Shown here one piece after another: positions 17,331 to 26,553 of a DNA stretch of 39,825 bases. The number at the start of each line of letters is the position of its first letter. Within the stretch, counting starts at the first letter, position 1. The stretch is from an uncultured Pelagibacteraceae bacterium (GTDB lineage: Bacteria; Pseudomonadota; Alphaproteobacteria; Pelagibacterales; Pelagibacteraceae): NCBI GenBank assembly GCA_902588625.1, contig CACIPU010000009.1:1-39825 (forward strand), read 5' to 3'. The notes beneath the pieces are model-generated. The model did not search any database, was not told where the DNA came from, and was given only the letters and a program-made list of their open reading frames with translations. A program made the position numbers and the translations under genes.

Positions 17331-18758
17331 ATGTCTAAAAATAATAAAATTTATTATGAATCTTTTGAAGAAGCGATAGAACGTAACAGAAAAAAAATAC
17401 CTGAGGTTCACAAAAAATTAAAAAGTGCTGGAGTAAAATATGTTTTATCAAGCTGGATAGATCTCCATGGAATACCAAAGACTAAACCAGTTCCGATGAG
17501 TGACTTTGAACCTTTATGTTTGGGTAAGGGACCGCAGTTTGCTGTTCATTCTATTTCCTTTGTTCCAGAACTTACTCCTGCAGATTCAGATCAAATAATG
17601 TTACCAGACTTAAATTCTGTTTATATTTGTCCATGGGATAAATCTACGGCTATTATATTTGCTGATCTTTTTTGGGAAGGTAAACCATATAATGTTTGTC
17701 CAAGGCAAGCACTAAAACGTGCAATGCAAAAAGTACAAGATGCTGGTTACAAAGGTATGTGTGGTATTGAGCCTGAATTTATTGCTATGAAATATGATGA
17801 AGATGGAAAACCAATCAAAGCTATTGATAGCGATCCTATTAAAGGAATAAGACCAAGGAGACAAGCTTTTGGTTATGACGTTGAACACTCTTTAGACTCA
17901 ATGCATTTTTTTAAAGAGTTAATAGATATACTTGAAGATCTTGGCTGGAATTTACATGATGTTGTTGCAGAAGGAGCTTATTCACAATTTGAATTAGATT
18001 TTCATTATACAAATCTTTTAGAAATGGCTGATAGATTAGTTTTTCTTAGAATACTTTTAAAAGAAGTTGCTAAGAAAAATAATATGTTCATTACTTTTAT
18101 GCCAAAACCTACGATAGGGGATTGGAGATCAGGAGCACATATAAATTTTTCTATGGAAGACATTAATAAACCTGGAAAAAATATTTTTACTGATGGAAAA
18201 TCTTGGTCCAAAGAATCCCAGCATGCTGTAGGTGGATTAATGAAACATGCAGAAGCTTTAACTGCCATTACATGTTCGACAGTCAATTCGTATAATGGAT
18301 TAGTTCCAAGAGTGGGTGGATTTGAAGGTGGTACAGTGACTTGGGCTCCTACTAATATTACTTATGGTCATAACAATCGATCAGCACAATTCCGTTTACC
18401 ACAAAATAGATATTGTATAGAAAATAGGGCGGCAGACATGACTATGAATGTTTATCTAGCTCTAGCTATGACTTGTTCAGCAGCATTAGAAGGAATTAAA
18501 AATAAGATTGACCCAGGCAAACCAACTGATCGTGACTTATATCAAATGACAGAAGACGAGTTTAAAAAATTAGGAATTAGAAGACTTCCTAAAAATTTAC
18601 TACAAGCTATTGAGGCTCTTAAAGTTGATAAACTAGCAGAAGAAGTTCTAGGATCTGCCATGAAAAAGTCGTTCCTTTCTTACAAAAATGATGAATGGGA
18701 GCGTTATCACCAAGCCGTTACAGATTGGGAAGTGAAAGAATATCTTAGATTGTATTAA
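17331..18758 (+). CDS. Glutamine synthetase family ligase, GlnT/gamma-glutamylamide synthetase-like
   Basis: This 475-residue protein joins glutamate to ammonia or a primary amine using ATP, judging by its family. Glutamine synthetase motifs are present: GIEPEF (Glu147 and Glu149, metal ligands), EGAYSQFELDF (Glu221), SGAHINFSM (His270), NSYNGLVPR and ENRAADMTMNVYLAL. The N-terminal SWIDLHGIPKTKPVP matches the GlnT (type III) branch rather than housekeeping GlnA. That branch includes gamma-glutamylmethylamide, gamma-glutamylanilide and gamma-glutamylisopropylamide synthetases. Its place behind a Rieske oxygenase recalls aniline and alkylamine degradation, where amines are first glutamylated. 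The actual amine is unknown. Confidence 0.87.
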   Translation: MSKNNKIYYESFEEAIERNRKKIPEVHKKLKSAGVKYVLSSWIDLHGIPKTKPVPMSDFEPLCLGKGPQFAVHSISFVPELTPADSDQIMLPDLNSVYICPWDKSTAIIFADLFWEGKPYNVCPRQALKRAMQKVQDAGYKGMCGIEPEFIAMKYDEDGKPIKAIDSDPIKGIRPRRQAFGYDVEHSLDSMHFFKELIDILEDLGWNLHDVVAEGAYSQFELDFHYTNLLEMADRLVFLRILLKEVAKKNNMFITFMPKPTIGDWRSGAHINFSMEDINKPGKNIFTDGKSWSKESQHAVGGLMKHAEALTAITCSTVNSYNGLVPRVGGFEGGTVTWAPTNITYGHNNRSAQFRLPQNRYCIENRAADMTMNVYLALAMTCSAALEGIKNKIDPGKPTDRDLYQMTEDEFKKLGIRRLPKNLLQAIEALKVDKLAEEVLGSAMKKSFLSYKNDEWERYHQAVTDWEVKEYLRLY

Positions 18759-19771
18759 TGAAAGATTACGAGACTTTTGATTTAGGAGATATAAAACTCC
18801 TTTCAGGAAAAATTTTAAAATCTGGAAAAATTACTTACAAAACTTACGGAACTTTAAATAAAAACTTTGATAATGTTATAGTTTTGCCTACTTTTTATAC
18901 TGGTAGTCATAAAAGAAACGAAGGTTTTTTTGGCCCAGGTAGAGCTATAGACCCTAATAAATATTTTATTGTTTCCATCAATATGTTTGGAAACGGTTTA
19001 TCATCATCACCAAGTAATAGCTCAAACCAACAAGATGGGCCTCGTTTTCCTGACATAACATTATGGGATAATATATATTGCCAACACAAATTATTAATTG
19101 AAAAATTAAAAATAAAAAAAATAGCTCTAGTGACAGGCTGGTCAATGGCTGGTTGCCAAGCTTATCAATGGGCTGCACAATTTCCTAATATGGTTAAATC
19201 TATTCTACCATTTTGTGCTTCTGCAAAAACATCCTTACACAATCATGTTTTTTTAGAAGGAGTTAAGGCTGCACTAGTTGCAGATAAAAATTGGGACAAT
19301 GGAGAATATAAGTCACCTCCCATTGCAGGTCTAAAAGCATTCGGTAGAGTTTATGCTGGTTGGGCTTTTTCGCAGGATTTTTTTAGAGAAGAACTTTTTA
19401 AAAAATTAGGTTTTCAAACAGCTGAAGAATTACTTAAGGATTGGGAAGATGATCATGCTAAAAATTGGGATGCCAATAATTTACTAACCAAACTTAAAAC
19501 ATGGCAACTAGCAGATATTAGTTTTGGACCTATTTATAATAAAGATTTTAAAAAGGCATTAAAATCAATCAAAGCTCGTACAATTTTAATGCCTTGTAAT
19601 CAAGATTTGTATTTTAGAACTAAGGATAATGAATTTGAAGCAAAATATATTCCAAATTCAGTTTTAAAACCTATAGATTCTCCCTATGGCCATTGTGCAG
19701 CCAATCCGGGAAATGATAAAAATTTTGAACTTCAATTAGATAAAAATATTAGTGGATTATTAAATGAATAA
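18758..19771 (+). CDS. MetX-fold alpha/beta hydrolase or acyltransferase
   Basis: The 337-residue protein has the homoserine O-acetyltransferase (MetX) fold. The nucleophile elbow is TGWSMAGCQAYQW with Ser129, and the other triad members appear in CNQDLYF (Asp283) and YGHCAAN (His312). The N-terminal strand VLPTFYTGSHKRNEGFFGPG is typical of this family. True MetX has GGSMGGMQ at the nucleophile, so GWSMAG points to a paralogue that may be a hydrolase of an ester, amide or thioester. Its ATG shares a base with the stop codon of the glutamine synthetase-like gene, so it is translationally coupled. Confidence 0.8.
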   Translation: MKDYETFDLGDIKLLSGKILKSGKITYKTYGTLNKNFDNVIVLPTFYTGSHKRNEGFFGPGRAIDPNKYFIVSINMFGNGLSSSPSNSSNQQDGPRFPDITLWDNIYCQHKLLIEKLKIKKIALVTGWSMAGCQAYQWAAQFPNMVKSILPFCASAKTSLHNHVFLEGVKAALVADKNWDNGEYKSPPIAGLKAFGRVYAGWAFSQDFFREELFKKLGFQTAEELLKDWEDDHAKNWDANNLLTKLKTWQLADISFGPIYNKDFKKALKSIKARTILMPCNQDLYFRTKDNEFEAKYIPNSVLKPIDSPYGHCAANPGNDKNFELQLDKNISGLLNE

Positions 19772-20933
19772 AAATTTATCACTATTAGCATTGAGCCAAG
19801 TTTTTGGCTTTACAGCTAATATTATTACAGTTTTTTTAAGTGGAATTGTTGGCTCTCAAATTACTTCTATAAAATCACTGTCAACATTACCTACATCTTT
19901 GTCAGTTCTGGGTACTGCAATTTTTACTATTTTAGCAGCAAAAATTATGGACAAAATTGGTCGGAGGTTAGGTTTTATTTTTGGAGCTTTAGTAAGTTCA
20001 GCGACTTGTTTGTTTGCTGTATTTGCTATCATTCAACAAAATTTTATATTATTTTGTATTTCACATTTAATTCTTGGTTTGGGAATAGCTTTTGCTCATC
20101 AGTACCGTTTTGCAGCAGCAGAAAGTGTAGAGAAAGAGAAAGTTCCAAAAGCTATCTCTACTTTAATGTTAGCTGGAATTGTGTCATCTTTTTTAGGTAT
20201 AACTTTAGCAAATTATACAAAAAATCTTATTCCTGATCATTTGTATGTAGGTTCTTATCTTTTACTTGCTTTATTTACTTTTATCCCTGCAATACTTTTT
20301 ATTTTTTATAAAAATAATGAAAAAGTAAAAATTGATCTTAATAATAGATATAATGGGCGTAGATTACCTGAAATAATTTTTCAACCAAAATTTTTGCAAG
20401 CAATCATTGCTTCAGCATTTGCTTATGCTGTTATGTCGTTTTTAATGACAGCAACTCCTTTAAGTATGCATCTCATGGATAAAATGAGTTTGGATGATAC
20501 TGGTATAGTTCTTCAATTTCATTTATTTGCTATGTTTCTTCCGTCGTTAATTACTGGACATTTAATTAAAAAGTTTGGGCACAGTAATATAATTTATATA
20601 GGGGTTTTGTTTTATGCTGTAACAATAATCTTAGCTTTATTTGAACAAACATTTATAAATTATATGATTGCTCTAATATTTTTAGGATTAGGGTGGAATT
20701 TTTTATTTATTTCTGGAACAAGTTTAGTTGTTTTAACTTATAAAGAAGAAGAAAAATTTAAAGTACAAGGAATTAATGATTTAATTGTATTTTCTACAAT
20801 GGCGTTAGCAAGCTTGTCGGCAGGAATAATGTTAAGCTTAACTAGTTGGAAAACTATGAACTTAATCTGCATTCCTATCTTAGTTTTAATAGTTTATTCG
20901 ACTTTTAGAGCTGATTCTTTAACTAATAAATGA
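19764..20933 (+). CDS. Major facilitator superfamily transporter
   Basis: This 389-residue protein has about 12 hydrophobic helices. The MFS loop between helices 2 and 3 is visible as KIMDKIGRRLGFIFGALV, with the equivalent loop in the second half, GHLIKKFGHSN. It overlaps the MetX-fold gene by eight bases and ends the plus-strand Rieske unit. It probably imports the pathway substrate or exports a product; direction and substrate cannot be told from sequence. Confidence 0.88.
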   Translation: MNKNLSLLALSQVFGFTANIITVFLSGIVGSQITSIKSLSTLPTSLSVLGTAIFTILAAKIMDKIGRRLGFIFGALVSSATCLFAVFAIIQQNFILFCISHLILGLGIAFAHQYRFAAAESVEKEKVPKAISTLMLAGIVSSFLGITLANYTKNLIPDHLYVGSYLLLALFTFIPAILFIFYKNNEKVKIDLNNRYNGRRLPEIIFQPKFLQAIIASAFAYAVMSFLMTATPLSMHLMDKMSLDDTGIVLQFHLFAMFLPSLITGHLIKKFGHSNIIYIGVLFYAVTIILALFEQTFINYMIALIFLGLGWNFLFISGTSLVVLTYKEEEKFKVQGINDLIVFSTMALASLSAGIMLSLTSWKTMNLICIPILVLIVYSTFRADSLTNK

Positions 20934-21047
20934 GATTATTCTAATACAAAAGTAATTTTTGTCATACCAAATTGTGCATATCTGATTTTCTGTAAAGTCA
21001 TTGGTAATATTTTTTTTTTTTAATATTAATTTTTAAAAGGAGAAAAT

Positions 21048-22334
21048 ATGATTAAATCAAAAATTATAATACCATTTTTTTTATTAATGGCTTTAACTAC
21101 ATCAAGCTATGCTGAGACAACTGTTTCTTCAGAAGTTAGTTTTATATTTAATACATTTCTGTTCTTAGTTTGTGGATTTTTAGTTATGTTTATGGCTGCT
21201 GGTTTTGCGATGCTAGAGTCTGGAATGGTTACTTCAAAAAGTGTATCAGTGATATGTGCAAAAAATATTGGATTATTTTCAATTGCTGGAATTATGTTCT
21301 GGTTATTTGGATATAATCTTGCTTACGGAATACCAAAAGGAGGCTATATAGGCAATTTTTTGCCTTGGTCTGATTCAAGTACGCTGGAAACTGGTTATTC
21401 AGACGGGTCTGATTGGTATTTTCAGATGGTATTTTGTGCAACTACCGTTTCAATAGTTTCTGGAACATTGGCTGAAAGAATAAAGTTGTGGCCATTCTTT
21501 TTATTTGCAGCAATTTTATCAGGAATTCTTTACCCAATTGTTATGGGTTGGCAGTGGGGTGGAGGATGGTTAGCTGTATCAGGCTTTTCTGATTTTGCTG
21601 GGTCTACATTAGTTCATTCTACTGGTGGATCTGCTGCATTAGCTGGAGCTATAGTGCTAGGCGCTAGATCTGGAAGATTTAAGATTAAAGGAGAACCAGC
21701 GCCAATAAAACCTTTCGCAGCATCATCAATTCCATTAGTAACTATCGGTGTGTTTATTTTATGGTTGGGTTGGTTTGGATTCAATGGTGGATCACAATTA
21801 TCAATGGGAACATTCGACGACGCAGTTGCAGTATCAAAAATTTTTATTAATACAAATCTAGCAGCCTGTGGTGGTGTATTAGCTGCAGCAATCGTTACAA
21901 GGCTAATGATAGGTAAAACAGATATTATTCAAATGCTAAATGGTGCAATAGGTGGTTTAGTTGCAATAACTGCAGAACCATTAATGCCATCTCCACTAGC
22001 TGCAATATTAATTGGGGGAGCAGGAGGAATAATTGTTGTTTTTGGAACTAAGCTTCTATTTTCATTCAAGATTGATGATGTTGTTGGTGCTATACCTGCG
22101 CACTTATTTGCCGGTATTTGGGGAACTTTAGCAGTACCACTTACCAACAATGATGCAAACTTTGGATCTCAATTTTTGGGTGTTATCTCGATAAATGTAT
22201 TCGTATTCGCCGTTTCATTAATAGTTTGGTTGATAATGAAAAAAATTATGGGAATAAGATTGAGTAAAGTAGCTGAGATAAAAGGAACTGATGTTTCAGA
22301 AACAGGAGTTATTGCATACGCAATAAGAGATTAA
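21048..22334 (+). CDS. amtB: Ammonium transporter Amt
   Basis: Amt proteins form trimeric inner-membrane channels that take up ammonium. The 428-residue protein begins with a signal peptide ending SSYA, as in other bacterial Amt proteins. It has the family motif AAGFAMLESGMVTSKSVSVI, and the conduction-path histidine pair in STLVHSTGGSAAL and AIPAHLFAGIWGTLA. AAGGAG seven bases before the ATG is a strong ribosome site. No glnK/PII gene follows, unlike the common glnK-amtB pairing. It has its own 114-base leader, so it need not be cotranscribed with the Rieske unit, although nitrogen metabolism links them. Confidence 0.97.
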   Translation: MIKSKIIIPFFLLMALTTSSYAETTVSSEVSFIFNTFLFLVCGFLVMFMAAGFAMLESGMVTSKSVSVICAKNIGLFSIAGIMFWLFGYNLAYGIPKGGYIGNFLPWSDSSTLETGYSDGSDWYFQMVFCATTVSIVSGTLAERIKLWPFFLFAAILSGILYPIVMGWQWGGGWLAVSGFSDFAGSTLVHSTGGSAALAGAIVLGARSGRFKIKGEPAPIKPFAASSIPLVTIGVFILWLGWFGFNGGSQLSMGTFDDAVAVSKIFINTNLAACGGVLAAAIVTRLMIGKTDIIQMLNGAIGGLVAITAEPLMPSPLAAILIGGAGGIIVVFGTKLLFSFKIDDVVGAIPAHLFAGIWGTLAVPLTNNDANFGSQFLGVISINVFVFAVSLIVWLIMKKIMGIRLSKVAEIKGTDVSETGVIAYAIRD

Positions 22335-22359
22335 CTAATTACTAACCTCTAATAGTAAT

Positions 22360-22386
22360 ACCTCGGCGATTTTATCGCCGAGGTTT
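22360..22386 (+). terminator. Hairpin terminator between convergent amtB and livK, copy 2 of a repeated stem
   Basis: ACCTCGGCGA (22360-22369) pairs with TCGCCGAGGT (22375-22384); an added T-A pair leaves a 3-base loop. A short T run (22384-22386) follows on the plus strand, so it most likely ends amtB transcripts and may also serve livK from the other side. The stem is identical over all 10 bp to that at 11486-11509. Confidence 0.7.
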
Positions 22387-22399
22387 ATTAAATTAATTA

Positions 22400-23590
22400 T
22401 TATCTTTGTGTTTTAGTCTTAAATTTACCGCCTTTAACTTCTTTCTCTAAGAAAGAACCAAAAGCTTCTCCAACGTCTGTAAAGTTGACACCAGTTGCTC
22501 CTTCGTAATCAACTGCTTTTCCTTTAGCTAAAAGGTCTAAACCTTTTTTTAATTGGCCAGGGTAAATTTTTGTTCCTGGGCCATTAGCTACAGCCATTAC
22601 ATTTTTAGCAATCGAACCACGATCAGCCGATCCACCAGCTTGCATAGCAAGTACGATTAAAGCTGCTGCGTCGTAAGACTCACCAGTGTATGGACCAGAA
22701 GAGTCAATTCCACCTTTTTTTGCAACTTTAGTGAAAACTCCTGCTCCTTTTCCAGTTGAACCCGGTAAAGAACCAAACGATTTATTTAAACTTTTTCCAA
22801 AAGTATCTGTAAGAGAATCACCAATCATACCATCTGATAATATAAATGTATCAAAGGCACCAGAATCTATAGATCCTTGAATAATTCCTTTACCACCTTG
22901 GTCAAGATAACCAATCACTGCAACAGCATCTCCACCTGCAGAAGCTAAAACTGCAACTTCTGAGCTGTAGTCAGCTTTACCGTCTTCATGTGCTGCTACT
23001 GTTGTAACTTTAATACCATGAGCTTTAACTGCTGCTGCGTATACATCAGCTAAACCTTTACCATAGTCATTGTTAGTGTATGTGACTGCAACACTTTTAA
23101 TTCCTCTGTCTTTAGTAATGTCAGCAAGAATTTGACCACCACGAGCATCAGATGGAGCGGTTCTGAAAAAGAAACCTTTATCATCTAATGTAGTTAAACC
23201 TGGTGATGTTGCTGAAGGTGAAATCATAACTACACCTTTTGGTACTGCAACATTACTTGCAATTGCTCCAGTAACACCAGAACAATCTGCTCCCATAATT
23301 GCAGCTACTCCTTGTGAAATCAATCCTTCTGCAGCAGTTGTTGCGGCAGCTGAATCAACACATGTTGAGTCTGCTCTTAAAGGTTCAATTTTTTTTCCAC
23401 CAAGCAAAGAGCCTGAGTCAGAAGCTTCTTTAAAAGCTAATTCTGCCGAAGCCGCCATTGCTGGGGTTAGAGATTCAATAGGACCTGTAAATCCTAAAAT
23501 AATTCCCATTTTAATTGAGTGTCCATCTGCATATATGTTTGTTGTAAATGTCGAAACAAACATAAAAACAGCAATAAATAGTTTTTTCAT
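22400..23590 (-). CDS. livK: LivK-type periplasmic substrate-binding protein of an ABC transporter
   Basis: The 396-residue protein has a signal peptide of about 21 residues ending IYADG. The type I periplasmic binding fold of the branched-chain amino acid group follows: KMGIILGFTGPIESLTP, INGADCSG-like MGADCSGVTGA, and VMISPSATSPGLT. It captures a small amino acid, amide or related solute for a LivHMGF-type importer. No permease or ATPase gene adjoins it; the LivM fragment lies at the far left edge. It follows the catabolic operon ending in an aldehyde dehydrogenase on the same strand with a 101-base gap, and has its own GAGGG ribosome site, so it may feed that pathway. Confidence 0.93.
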   Translation of the reverse strand: MKKLFIAVFMFVSTFTTNIYADGHSIKMGIILGFTGPIESLTPAMAASAELAFKEASDSGSLLGGKKIEPLRADSTCVDSAAATTAAEGLISQGVAAIMGADCSGVTGAIASNVAVPKGVVMISPSATSPGLTTLDDKGFFFRTAPSDARGGQILADITKDRGIKSVAVTYTNNDYGKGLADVYAAAVKAHGIKVTTVAAHEDGKADYSSEVAVLASAGGDAVAVIGYLDQGGKGIIQGSIDSGAFDTFILSDGMIGDSLTDTFGKSLNKSFGSLPGSTGKGAGVFTKVAKKGGIDSSGPYTGESYDAAALIVLAMQAGGSADRGSIAKNVMAVANGPGTKIYPGQLKKGLDLLAKGKAVDYEGATGVNFTDVGEAFGSFLEKEVKGGKFKTKTQR

Positions 23591-23691
23591 ATTTTCCCTC
23601 TTAATAATATTATTAATAATATAAGAGTATTTACTGTTAAACTTTATTTTTCAATGGGAAAATTTCTTTTATTTATGAGGTTGATTCAGCC

Positions 23692-25173
23692 TTATCGCAT
23701 CGAAAAAGGATCATCAGTTGGTTTATCTGAAGTATGGAACCAAACCGTTTTAATTCTGGTATAATCCTTGATAGACTCTATTCCAGCTTCTTTTCCATAA
23801 CCGCTATCTTTTATACCTCCAAAAGGAGCAGATGGTGAAATTAAACGATAAGTATTAACAAAGGTAATTCCGGCGCGGATAGCTTTTGATACTCTAAGAC
23901 CTCTACCTAAATCTTTTGTATACACGCCTGAGGATAAACCATACTGGTTATCATTCATTTTTTTTATTACTTCATCTTCAGTATTAAATTTCATTACCGA
24001 CAGGACGGGACCAAAAAGTTCATTTTCTGCAGTTGGTAAATTATGATTTTCACATTCTATAATTGTCGGAGGAAAGTAGTAACCTTTATTTGAAAACGAA
24101 TGTCTTTTTCCTCCACATTTTATTTTTCCACCTTGTTCCATAGTAAGTTTAATATTTTTTTCTATTATTTCTAATTGTTTAAAATTACTTAATGGACCCA
24201 TTTCAGTTTCTGGATCCATTGGTGCTCCAATTTTAATTTTGTTTGCTCTTTTAGATAATTTATCCAAAAAACTATCATAAATACTATTTTGTATATAAAG
24301 CCTAGATCCGGCTATACAACTTTGTCCACTGGCACCAAAAATTCCAGCTGTTATTCCATTAATTGCATTTTCTTGATCTGCATCTTCAAATACTGCAACT
24401 GGACTTTTTCCACCAAGCTCTAAACTTACTTCAGATAAATTTTCTGCTGAATTTTTAATTATATGCCTCGCTGTATCTGGTCCGCCTGTAAATGCAATTT
24501 TTTCTACCAATTGGTGTGTGGTTAATGCCTTACCACATGGATTTGCTAATCCAGAAATTACATTTACAACTCCTTTAGGAATTCCAGTTTTTTCAATTAA
24601 CTTTACAAATTCAAACATTACCGCAGGGGCGAGCTCAGAAGATTTAATTACAACTGTATTACCCATTGCCAAGGCTGGCGCTAGCTTTGTTGCTGTTAAA
24701 AGCATTTGAGAATTCCAGGGGATAATTGCAGCAATTACACCGATTGGAATTCTAGTTGTTATTGCTTGCATGTTTGGTTTATCGATTGGCAAAACAGTTC
24801 CTTCAACTTTATCGGCTAAACCAGCATAATAATCATAGTACTCTGCTATATAGTTTGCTTGTTTCTTCGTTTCTCTAAATAATTTACCAGTATCAATAGT
24901 TTCAATTTTTCCTAAAAGCTCAGCGTTTGTTCTTAATTGATTGCCTATTTCTCTTAGGAATTTACCTCTTTCTCTTGGTAATAGTTTAGACCACTCTCCT
25001 TCAAAAGCTTTTTGTGCCGCTTTTACTGCTTTATCTACATCTTTGGCGCTTGCTTCAGGCACTCTAGCCCAAGGTTCATTATTTTCAGGATTTAAAGTTT
25101 CAAATGTTTTTTTACTTTCTGAGTCAACCCAATCACCGTCGATGTACATTTTATAATCTTTAAGCTTTGTCAT
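23692..25173 (-). CDS. NAD(P)-dependent aldehyde dehydrogenase
   Basis: This enzyme oxidises an aldehyde to a carboxylate. The 493-residue protein has the full ALDH pattern: IIPWNSQMLL (Asn154 of the active site), FTGGPDTARHI (NAD binding), LELGGKSP (general base Glu252) and GASGQSCIAGSRL (nucleophile Cys286). I start it at ATG 25173; a TTG three codons upstream is also in frame. It overlaps the alpha/beta hydrolase gene by 14 bases and is the last gene of the operon that starts with the flavin monooxygenase. The aldehyde is probably made by the upstream enzymes. Confidence 0.96.
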   Translation of the reverse strand: MTKLKDYKMYIDGDWVDSESKKTFETLNPENNEPWARVPEASAKDVDKAVKAAQKAFEGEWSKLLPRERGKFLREIGNQLRTNAELLGKIETIDTGKLFRETKKQANYIAEYYDYYAGLADKVEGTVLPIDKPNMQAITTRIPIGVIAAIIPWNSQMLLTATKLAPALAMGNTVVIKSSELAPAVMFEFVKLIEKTGIPKGVVNVISGLANPCGKALTTHQLVEKIAFTGGPDTARHIIKNSAENLSEVSLELGGKSPVAVFEDADQENAINGITAGIFGASGQSCIAGSRLYIQNSIYDSFLDKLSKRANKIKIGAPMDPETEMGPLSNFKQLEIIEKNIKLTMEQGGKIKCGGKRHSFSNKGYYFPPTIIECENHNLPTAENELFGPVLSVMKFNTEDEVIKKMNDNQYGLSSGVYTKDLGRGLRVSKAIRAGITFVNTYRLISPSAPFGGIKDSGYGKEAGIESIKDYTRIKTVWFHTSDKPTDDPFSMR

Positions 25174-25954
25174 TTTTATCAATAAACTTTTTGATTGTTG
25201 AATTAAAATCTTCTGAACACTCTATATTACAGAGATGTTTTCCTTTTTTTATAATTTTTAATTCACTTCCATGAATTAGTTTACTTATATTTTTACTCAT
25301 TTCAGGTTTTGATCCTATATCATTTTCACCTGTTAATATAAGAGAGTTAGCTGTAATTTGTTTTATCTTCATATCGTTATCTTCGTGATGAACGAATAGT
25401 TTATATATTTTCAACCACGTTTCATGTTTAGTATTTTCTAACATTTTATATATTTTTTTATATATTAACTCATTTTTACTAATAAATTCTTCGTTAAACC
25501 ATCTATATACAGCTCTTTTTTTTGTGATGTCTTTCTTAAGCTTCATCATTTCATATCTATTAAGTATCTGTCTTTTTTCATCTTCAGATCTTTTATATAC
25601 AGTTCCAAATATTGTTAGTGATCTTAGTCTATTGCTATGCAAAGACGCAAAATCTCTTGCAACAAGTGATCCTATTGAAAAACCAACTAAATGAAATTTA
25701 TCAATTTTTAAATAATTGACCAAACTCAATAATTGTTTAGTAAAATCTTTCATACTTATCTGTCTCTTTTTTATAGGAGTTTTTCCATGACCAATAAGGT
25801 CATAAACAATTGTATTATATTTTTTAAAAAACTCAATTTGGCGATCCCATATTCCATGAGTTAAACCAATTCCGTGAATAAATATTATAGGGGCTTTTTC
25901 GCTAGTTTTTTGAAATTTATAATAGGTTTCAAATGAATCTATAGTTTTTGTCAT
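25160..25954 (-). CDS. Alpha/beta hydrolase
   Basis: The 264-residue protein has the alpha/beta hydrolase fold: the oxyanion strand IFIHGIGLTHGIWDRQI, nucleophile elbow LVGFSIGSLVAR (Ser93), acid in LTGENDIGS and histidine in KKGKHLCNIE. It resembles enol-lactone and ester hydrolases of catabolic pathways. Its substrate is unknown. It overlaps the aldehyde dehydrogenase gene by 14 bases and follows the DUF1185 gene by eight bases, so it is firmly inside the operon. Confidence 0.87.
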   Translation of the reverse strand: MTKTIDSFETYYKFQKTSEKAPIIFIHGIGLTHGIWDRQIEFFKKYNTIVYDLIGHGKTPIKKRQISMKDFTKQLLSLVNYLKIDKFHLVGFSIGSLVARDFASLHSNRLRSLTIFGTVYKRSEDEKRQILNRYEMMKLKKDITKKRAVYRWFNEEFISKNELIYKKIYKMLENTKHETWLKIYKLFVHHEDNDMKIKQITANSLILTGENDIGSKPEMSKNISKLIHGSELKIIKKGKHLCNIECSEDFNSTIKKFIDKNDKA

Positions 25955-25962
25955 GAATAAAA

Positions 25963-26553
25963 CTATTTAGAGTTCTTGATACCCATTTCTTTCATATCTT
26001 GGTAGCGATCTCCTGTTCTGGCATGTGCCCTGCCACTTGAAGCTCCTCCTATAGCTATCACTATTTCATTATCAAAAGGTGCGTCATGAATAGTAAACTC
26101 ATGAGTTAGATAATAAGGCCTTAAACCAGAATCTGTTTTATGCATCATTGGAATAGATATTTTACATCCAGCAGGACCTCTTGTATTTGTGAAACTTAAA
26201 TAAGAAGTTCCACCCACAGCGTCTCTAAATTTGTTTCCAAACCTTAAAGTATGTATAAAAGCTGAAGCATGTTCAATTTCACCCGATAAACCTACAACAC
26301 CAGCTTTTCCATAGGCCAAAATTTTTTCTGGTGATCCCATTTCTTTAATTAATTCTGGTACCAAAACATCACCAAGTTTTGGAGCAAGATCTAATATTGT
26401 TGGTTTTAGATTTTCAACGAAACCTTTATCTGACCAAGGGTTTTTAATAACTGCAGCAACAGAAACTAATAAGACAGGCTTTTTAGCTACTTTACCACCT
26501 TCAATAAAAGTTTTATCGACAAATTTTGTAAATTTTCTTAAATTTAAATCCAT
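25963..26553 (-). CDS. DUF1185 'amino acid synthesis' family protein
   Basis: The 196-residue protein is recognised by its C-terminal GGASSGRAHARTGDRYQDM and by central features such as GKAGVVGLSGEIEHASAFIH and GPAGCKISIPMMHKTD. The family (Pfam 'amino acid synthesis', PF06684) is known mainly from structures and has no well-established reaction, despite its name. The conserved His, Arg and Asp residues near the C-terminus look like a binding or catalytic site. It starts 1 base... after the preceding TPP-enzyme stop codon region ends, so translation is coupled. Presence in this catabolic operon argues for a real enzymatic step. Confidence 0.8.
   Translation of the reverse strand: MDLNLRKFTKFVDKTFIEGGKVAKKPVLLVSVAAVIKNPWSDKGFVENLKPTILDLAPKLGDVLVPELIKEMGSPEKILAYGKAGVVGLSGEIEHASAFIHTLRFGNKFRDAVGGTSYLSFTNTRGPAGCKISIPMMHKTDSGLRPYYLTHEFTIHDAPFDNEIVIAIGGASSGRAHARTGDRYQDMKEMGIKNSK

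Noticed and set aside
17331-18758. Annotation as housekeeping glutamine synthetase GlnA
   Set aside because: The N-terminal motifs are of the GlnT branch, and the typical GlnA adenylylation-site region was not recognised.
18758-19771. Annotation as homoserine O-acetyltransferase (methionine synthesis)
   Set aside because: The nucleophile motif is GWSMAG rather than GGSMGG, and the operon is not one for methionine synthesis.
21005-21027. TAATATT/AATATTA repeat with a T-rich loop before amtB
   Set aside because: It is low-complexity AT sequence with no stable stem and no match to a known riboswitch or NtrC/sigma-54 site.
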